Source: an uncultured Eubacteriales bacterium (GTDB taxonomy: Bacteria > Bacillota > Clostridia > Oscillospirales > Acutalibacteraceae). From it: a stretch of DNA of 64,000 nucleotides. The stretch is from assembly GCA_934456435.1 (NCBI GenBank), contig CAKSHH010000001.1, forward strand, positions 62,001 through 126,000, written 5' to 3'. The notes under the pieces are model-generated. The model worked only from the letters and a program-made list of their open reading frames with translations, was not told the origin of the DNA and made no database searches. Positions 60,006-64,000 of the stretch are shown here, piece by piece. A program made the position numbers and the translations under genes. Within the stretch, counting starts at the first letter, position 1; each line of letters starts with the position of its first letter.

Positions 60006-60515
60006 ATGAAAGAGAACAAGAAACTTGTCAGAGAAATAATCAGCGATGTCAAACGTGATATGTCCGATGAAGAAATACTTAACCTTATTGCGGACAGCAA
60101 GGTGTCTGCCAATCCGCAGAAAGAAAAATACACGGCAGGGCAGAGGGCGGCAGACAAAATTGCTAAGTTTGCAGGAAGCTGGGCATTTATTTTTTCTTTC
60201 ACGGCAGTTCTCGTTTTGTGGATGGTTGTAAATGTTGTGCTGGCAAAAAAGGCGTTTGACCCTTACCCGTTTATACTTCTGAACTTGGTGCTTTCGTGCG
60301 TGGCGGCAATACAGGCGCCGCTGATAATGATGAGTCAGAACCGACAGGAGGAGAAAGACCGCAGGAGGGCGGAGAACGATTACAAGGTGAATCTTAAAAC
60401 AGAGATTATGATTGAGGATTTGCATGATAAGATGAACCGAATCCTTGCAAAGCAAATTGCGCTTGAGGAAATGATCAGAGAGGAGAAATCGGAAGATAAA
60501 AATGAAAACGAATGA
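60006..60515 (+). CDS. DUF1003-family membrane protein
   Basis: A 169-residue protein. The soluble N terminus is followed by the conserved ADKIAKFAGSWAFIFSFTAVLVLWMVVN helix and a second helix, PYPFILLNLVLSCVAAIQAPLIMMSQNRQ, then RRAENDYKVNLKTE, an exact DUF1003 layout. The C terminus is a charged helix. The family's function is unknown. It lies 16 bp after the DUF2812-like gene, in the same transcript. Confidence 0.85.
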   Translation: MKENKKLVREIISDVKRDMSDEEILNLIADSKVSANPQKEKYTAGQRAADKIAKFAGSWAFIFSFTAVLVLWMVVNVVLAKKAFDPYPFILLNLVLSCVAAIQAPLIMMSQNRQEEKDRRRAENDYKVNLKTEIMIEDLHDKMNRILAKQIALEEMIREEKSEDKNENE

Positions 60516-60518
60516 ATT

Positions 60519-60557
60519 AACTCCGCTCGGTTGCAAAAGCCGAACGGAGTTTATCGA
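60519..60557 (+). terminator. Terminator after the DUF1003 gene
   Basis: AACTCCGCTCGG / CCGAACGGAGTT (one mismatch) with a 9-base loop, then ATCGATTTTTTTAT. Confidence 0.8.
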
Positions 60558-60574
60558 TTTTTTTATAAAGATTG

Positions 60575-60603
60575 TTTACATATTTCAATAGTTGTGATAA
60601 AAT
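60575..60603 (+). promoter_or_regulatory. Promoter of the agr-type regulator/kinase genes
   Basis: TTTACA, 17-bp spacer, TAAAAT. The CACTTTT repeat element seen upstream of agrB is absent here, so this unit is probably constitutive. Confidence 0.6.
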
Positions 60604-60651
60604 TAATTTTGGCTTTTATCGAAAAAAGTCAGATTTTGGAGGGACCTGTTT

Positions 60652-61353
60652 ATGAAAATATGTGTTTGCGATGACAGCAGCATATTTCATCGTGAAATCA
60701 AGGAAAAGATTTCGCGCTATTTAAAAACCAATGTTTTGGATTTTTACAGCGGTGAAGATTTGCTCGCTTTTTACAGGTCTGCCAAAACTCCGATTGATAT
60801 CATTTTTCTTGACATAGAGATGGATTCCCTTAACGGAATCAACACCGCAAAAGAAATCAGAAAGCTGAATAATAAAGCAATTATAATATTCGTTTCCAAT
60901 CATCCGGAATATGTCTTTGAAGCATTCGATGTTAATGCGCTTCACTTTTTACAAAAGCCTGTGGATGACGAAACCTTTGATAATGTGTTTACAAGGGCAA
61001 TCAAGAAATATAATTCGCAGAACACGTCAATCGCATTGAAGTGGCAAAGCGAAAGATACAGTATTATGATTGATGAAATAATATACGCGGAAGGATATAA
61101 CAGACACCTGATTATACATACGATCAACGGCGACTACGAAGTGAAAGGGAAGATAGATGAGATTTTTCCCAAATTGGAACCCCATGGATTTTTGAAGGTG
61201 CATCAGGGATATATTGCAAACCTGGCATACATCAGTCAGATTAAAAATGATGAAATTGTGATGCAGGACAAATCAAAAATTTATATGAGTGTTCGCAGAA
61301 AAATCAGTACGATAAAAGCGTATGATGAGTATGTTAAGAAGATGAGGTGGTAA
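60652..61353 (+). CDS. LytTR-type response regulator (AgrA-like)
   Basis: A 233-residue DNA-binding regulator. The receiver domain (1-120) has acidic D7/D8, phosphoacceptor D54 (IIFLDIEMD), S82 and K107 (FLQKPV). The C-terminal LytTR domain (about 130-230) includes IIYAEGYNRHLIIHTINGDYEV and FLKVHQGYIANLAYI, as in AgrA, VirR and LytR. TTGGAGGG precedes the ATG. The kinase gene starts 2 bp after the stop codon. Its likely targets are the two CACTTTT-type promoters at 52350 and 62642. Confidence 0.95.
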   Translation: MKICVCDDSSIFHREIKEKISRYLKTNVLDFYSGEDLLAFYRSAKTPIDIIFLDIEMDSLNGINTAKEIRKLNNKAIIIFVSNHPEYVFEAFDVNALHFLQKPVDDETFDNVFTRAIKKYNSQNTSIALKWQSERYSIMIDEIIYAEGYNRHLIIHTINGDYEVKGKIDEIFPKLEPHGFLKVHQGYIANLAYISQIKNDEIVMQDKSKIYMSVRRKISTIKAYDEYVKKMRW

Positions 61354-61354
61354 C

Positions 61355-62638
61355 GTGGAGTCGTATATTGTCAGCTTGGTCGGAGTAATTTTTGAAGTGT
61401 TCTTTGCAAACGTTTTCTTCAAAAAATTCGGCAAGCCAAAAGTGAAACCGGCAGTATTTTATTTGGTGAATGCTTGCTGCCTGATTTTGCAGGAAGCAAA
61501 CAACATAGTATTTCTCGGAAAGTCGGTTTTGGTCACCGTGCTTTCGCTGATAATCTTTCTGATTATTTCACTTATTTATGACTTTTCGTGGAAATACAAA
61601 GCTATCCTGTCTTTGAGCATTCTGTGCATACTTTTCATCGGCGAAACCTTGACCGGAATGGTCATAATGATGCTGTTCAAGCTGAATATGGCGGAGGTGC
61701 AGGCAAATCTGTATTTGTTCCTGCTGTGTACCGTTGTTTCAAAGTTTTTGTCATTTATGATAATTGCACTTATCAGAGGCACAAAGGCCGAGTATAAAGT
61801 GTCGATGAAAAAATCACTTCCGTTTTTGATTTCATCGGTTATTATGTCGTTTGTGCTTTTCTTCTGCGGATACAATATTCAGAACAACACCTATCGCCTG
61901 GCGATATTGGTCGTTTCGGTTTTGCTTTTGGTTTCCGACATAATCCTTTTGAGCGATATTCAGACACAGTCCAACCTGATTATGGTTAAGGAAAAGCTGG
62001 CAATCTCCGAAAAGCAGTTGGAGATGCAGATAAGTCACTATAAAACGCTTTACGAACAGCAGCAGGAGATAAGAACCTTCAGACACGATATTAAGAATAT
62101 TATGCGTGGCTTGAGCGTGATGATGCACAACGGCGAATATGATGCGGCAGAGGAAGAAATCAATAAATTTTTGAAAATTGTCGACCAAACGGAGACAAAT
62201 TCCGTAAACACGAACAATCCCGTTGTCGATTCGATAATTCAGTATTATGTCAATGCCGCAAAGGCAGAGGACATCACGGTAAAGACAAATATACATATAA
62301 ACGAGAAAATAATTGTAAACCAAATTGAATTGGGCTTGATTCTCGGAAATTCTTTGAGCAACGCGATTGAAGCAACGGCTAAACTTCCGAAAGAAGAAAG
62401 AACTCCGGTCACTCTTGACCTGACGAGCATAGATAAACACATATTGATTTCGGTTGAAAACCGCACGCTTGAAACGATTGATTTGAACAATCTTTCAACA
62501 ACCAAGCAGGATAAAGCCCTGCATGGATACGGAATCGCCAGCATCAAAGCCATTGTTTCCAAATATAACGGAATAGTATATTTTGACAATAAAGATGGCG
62601 TATTTACGATCAATATTCATATTGATAATGGTGAGTAA
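61355..62638 (+). CDS. GHKL-type sensor histidine kinase (AgrC-like)
   Basis: A 427-residue membrane kinase. Six to seven helices fill residues 1-205, followed by a coiled coil (LAISEKQLEMQISHYKTLYE), the phosphoacceptor His244 in FRHDIKNIMRG, and a HATPase_c_5 domain with N-box LGLILGNSLSNAIEA and G-box LHGYGIASIKAIVSKY. This is the AgrC/ComD class that senses peptide signals. GTG start; GATGAGGTGGTAAC supplies the ribosome-binding site within the end of the regulator gene, so the two are translationally coupled. Confidence 0.93.
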   Translation: MESYIVSLVGVIFEVFFANVFFKKFGKPKVKPAVFYLVNACCLILQEANNIVFLGKSVLVTVLSLIIFLIISLIYDFSWKYKAILSLSILCILFIGETLTGMVIMMLFKLNMAEVQANLYLFLLCTVVSKFLSFMIIALIRGTKAEYKVSMKKSLPFLISSVIMSFVLFFCGYNIQNNTYRLAILVVSVLLLVSDIILLSDIQTQSNLIMVKEKLAISEKQLEMQISHYKTLYEQQQEIRTFRHDIKNIMRGLSVMMHNGEYDAAEEEINKFLKIVDQTETNSVNTNNPVVDSIIQYYVNAAKAEDITVKTNIHINEKIIVNQIELGLILGNSLSNAIEATAKLPKEERTPVTLDLTSIDKHILISVENRTLETIDLNNLSTTKQDKALHGYGIASIKAIVSKYNGIVYFDNKDGVFTINIHIDNGE

Positions 62639-62641
62639 ACT

Positions 62642-62708
62642 ACACTTTTGCACTTTTTCTCGACACTTTTGAACAATCCGTTGCAAAATACAGCAAAAAA
62701 GTCATAAT
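62642..62708 (+). promoter_or_regulatory. Regulated promoter with LytTR-like element upstream of agrB, copy 2
   Basis: ACACTTTTGCACTTTT, two variable bases, TCGAC at 62642-62664; a further ACACTTTTG begins at 62663, giving repeats 21 bp apart. Then TTGCAA (62681-62686), 16-bp spacer, CATAAT (62703-62708). It shares the element and the 38-bp element to -35 distance with the promoter at 52350. This indicates positive feedback on agrBD, as in staphylococcal agr P2. Confidence 0.65.
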
Positions 62709-62709
62709 C

Positions 62710-62747
62710 AAAGCATAAAGTCTTAGGACTTTATGCTTTAATTTTTA
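62710..62747 (+). terminator. Terminator between kinase gene and agrB
   Basis: Perfect 13-bp stem AAAGCATAAAGTC / GACTTTATGCTTT with a 4-base loop, then AATTTTTA. It isolates agrBD from readthrough, and the predicted agrB transcription start falls inside its left arm. Confidence 0.85.
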
Positions 62748-62759
62748 TAGGAGACAAAT

Positions 62760-63359
62760 ATGTTTTATCAGGCGATTGCAAGAAAAATTGTCGGCTTTCT
62801 GTTCAGGAACAATCCGATAGACGACGATCAATTTAATAACTATGCATTCGGATTTGAAGTTATAATTTCAAGTCTGTTTCCTTTTTTAATTATGCTGATT
62901 ATTTCTCTGTGCTTCGGTGTTGTGGGGCAGTATCTTATTTTTACCGTAACATTTTTAGTCCTGAGAACCTTTTGCGGCGGACATCACGCGGATACATACC
63001 TGAAATGTTTTATTCTCACAATATTAAATTATATTATCTTTTTGCTTTTGACGATGTTCTTCGGCCTCAATTATTTAAAATATATTGTATTGCCTTTAAT
63101 CATACTGTTTTTAGCTGCGGTTTTTGCCTTTGCTCCGATAAGCACAACGATAAATGTGGCAAATCGCAGTACATACAGAGTAGTGTGTCGTATATTGTCG
63201 GTAATGATGTGCGTAATAGTGTGCGCCGCATTGCTGACAGGACATTTAACCTGGTGCTTTCCTGTTTTATACGGCTGTGTTTCGGTGGCCGTATCATTAC
63301 TGATTGCTAAAATTAAAATTCGAAAGGAGGACGTTTCTTATGAAGAAAATGTTGGTTAG
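62760..63359 (+). CDS. agrB: Accessory gene regulator protein B (AgrB, peptide-processing membrane protease)
   Basis: A 199-residue membrane cysteine endopeptidase that cleaves the AgrD C-terminal region and catalyses ring closure. The catalytic His (FCGGHHA, H75/H76) and Cys83 (TYLKC) sit where H77 and C84 are in the staphylococcal enzyme. About five hydrophobic helices. TAGGAGACAAAT precedes the ATG. The agrD gene begins 20 bp before its stop codon. Confidence 0.95.
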   Translation: MFYQAIARKIVGFLFRNNPIDDDQFNNYAFGFEVIISSLFPFLIMLIISLCFGVVGQYLIFTVTFLVLRTFCGGHHADTYLKCFILTILNYIIFLLLTMFFGLNYLKYIVLPLIILFLAAVFAFAPISTTINVANRSTYRVVCRILSVMMCVIVCAALLTGHLTWCFPVLYGCVSVAVSLLIAKIKIRKEDVSYEENVG

Positions 63360-63480
63360 AGCCGGCAGTCTGCTTGCTTCTTTGGCATTGTTCTGCGGCA
63401 TAGTTTCCGCAAACGCTCCGAGCGTTATGTTCTTCCATCAGCCGGAAATCCCTGAGTCTATGAACAAGTACAGAAGATAA
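63340..63480 (+). CDS. agrD: AgrD-type cyclic autoinducer prepeptide (46 aa), serine-ring variant
   Basis: Start at 63340 with AAAGGAGG. The N-terminal amphipathic leader is MKKMLVRAGSLLASLALFCG, the core SANAPSVMFF, and the C-terminal charged recognition tail HQPEIPESMNKYRR. The tail aligns with the DEVEVPKEL tail of S. aureus AgrD, and the five-residue ring then corresponds to Ser28-Val-Met-Phe-Phe32, where S. aureus has Cys28. There is no cysteine at the ring position, so the product should be a lactone closed through the serine hydroxyl. The only Cys (C19) is in the leader. Overlaps agrB by 20 bp. Confidence 0.88.
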   Translation: MKKMLVRAGSLLASLALFCGIVSANAPSVMFFHQPEIPESMNKYRR

Positions 63481-63522
63481 TTGGGGGTTCATCATAAAAA
63501 CATAACCGGTTTATGCTTGAAC

Positions 63523-63567
63523 AAAAAGGTATCGAAAACATTGTAATTGATGTCTTCGATACCTTTT
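63523..63567. terminator. Bidirectional terminator after agrBD
   Basis: AAAAGGTATCGAA / TTCGATACCTTTT, 13-bp perfect stem, with A- and T-tracts on either side. Confidence 0.85.
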
Positions 63568-63581
63568 GTTTATTGTATGTT

Positions 63582-64000
63582 TTATTTAATCAAAGTTGAA
63601 TCAAGACAAAGTATGTTGCCATCGTATCCCCTAACACATTCACATGTTATTTTAATGAATTTTGCATTATTCAAATCAATGGTATAGGTTTGCTCCTCGC
63701 TCTTTCGTGTAACCTCTTTGGAAGTGAAAACCAAAACATCATCGGCATATACTTTGACTACTGCAGCGGCCTCCTGTCCCATTGATTCGTGAGGTGCAAG
63801 TTTAAATTGAAGCTTGGAATACTGCAAATTCGTGTAGTACTCTCCGTAACTACGATTTTTTAATACTATGTATGCAAGAGTAACACTGTAATTATTGCCT
63901 AAAGAGTCTTTAAGAGATCCGCTGCTTGGCTCCCAGTAGTCACTATTTACAGCCTCATAGGCAAATAAACTGACTCTGTCGGCGGAAGCGTCACGTTCTT
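63582..64000 (-). CDS. C-terminal part of a protein with an NPCBM/NEW2-like domain (cut by window edge)
   Basis: The frame is open from the right window edge to the stop at 63582, giving at least 139 residues. It contains ADRVSLFAYEAVNSDYWEPS, SGSLKDSLGNNYSV, YYTNLQYSKLQFKLAPHESM, VKVYADDVLVFTSKEVTRKS and a last strand GYDGNILCLDSTLIK. This strand pattern matches NPCBM/NEW2 carbohydrate-binding-like jelly-roll domains of secreted clostridial proteins. The rest of the protein is outside the window. The inner TTG is not a real start. Confidence 0.65.
   Translation of the reverse strand, partial: ERDASADRVSLFAYEAVNSDYWEPSSGSLKDSLGNNYSVTLAYIVLKNRSYGEYYTNLQYSKLQFKLAPHESMGQEAAAVVKVYADDVLVFTSKEVTRKSEEQTYTIDLNNAKFIKITCECVRGYDGNILCLDSTLIK

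Noticed and set aside
1..64000. tRNA, rRNA, CRISPR array or prophage
   Set aside because: No cloverleaf with a GTTCGA-type T-loop and acceptor stem, no rRNA-length conserved blocks, no regularly spaced repeats with spacers, and no phage structural genes were seen by eye.

Overview
The window looks like a chromosome segment from a low-to-mid GC Gram-positive anaerobe of class Clostridia, most likely an Oscillospirales/Ruminococcaceae-type gut or rumen bacterium. The signs are Gram-positive ribosome-binding sites and sigma-A promoters throughout, a CIRCE-controlled hrcA-grpE-dnaK-dnaJ operon, purine and SAM-I riboswitches, Rex, PduL, a ferredoxin-thioredoxin-reductase-like protein, DUF6273 and InlB-repeat surface proteins, and an agr-type locus. 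The genus assignment is inference. I see no rRNA, tRNA, CRISPR array, prophage or complete insertion sequence.

Layout. 1-3.4 kb: a CPBP-like membrane protein (cut by the left edge) and a YfhO-family membrane protein. 3.4-6.4 kb, minus strand: an operon of a COG2509 flavoprotein, an FTR-catalytic-chain-like Fe-S protein and thioredoxin, behind a leader with an intrinsic terminator; then a 4Fe-4S protein. 6.9-11.7 kb: heat-shock operon. 11.75-12.2 kb: two very small proteins behind four 11-bp-spaced direct repeats. 12.2-13.8 kb: GPH-family sugar symporter. 13.9-21.5 kb: a free-standing rpoB-rpoC operon, convergent with glmS. 23.5-23.8 kb: a MITE-like element. 23.8-24.6 kb: an ABC ATPase. 24.7-30.6 kb: guanine-type riboswitch, xpt, and a BMP/Nup nucleoside ABC importer, forming a purine-salvage unit. 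30.6-33.8 kb: rsmA, galE, hflX. 33.9-37.4 kb: SAM riboswitch-metK, a DUF6273 protein and a polytopic membrane protein. 37.6-42.5 kb: livJHMGF branched-chain amino acid importer. 42.6-47.3 kb: aconitase, isocitrate dehydrogenase, Rex and an EEP hydrolase, with a Rex-like operator at the promoter. 47.4-51.4 kb: a large secreted DUF6273/InlB-repeat protein and PduL. 51.5-55.8 kb: an AT-rich islet with a GNAT, BspA-like LRR paralogues, orphan membrane-anchored proteins and gene debris. 55.8-60.6 kb: alpha/beta hydrolase, glycerate 2-kinase, FAD oxidoreductase, DUF2812- and DUF1003-like proteins. 60.6-63.5 kb: an agr-type quorum-sensing locus (LytTR regulator, GHKL kinase, AgrB, a 46-aa AgrD). The right edge cuts a minus-strand protein with an NPCBM/NEW2-like domain.

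The most interesting material: (i) the AgrD has Ser where the ring cysteine is expected, so the signal is predicted to be a true lactone, not a thiolactone; (ii) the promoter upstream of agrB and a promoter 10 kb away (52.35 kb) share a nearly identical 23-bp element at exactly the same distance from the -35 box, which defines a candidate agr-type regulon whose distal output is a roughly 250-nt transcript with a 51-codon reading frame, similar in layout to staphylococcal RNAIII; (iii) flavoprotein, Fe-S disulfide reductase and thioredoxin are co-transcribed from one attenuated promoter; (iv) a PhoP-like tandem-repeat promoter drives two tiny hydrophobic proteins.
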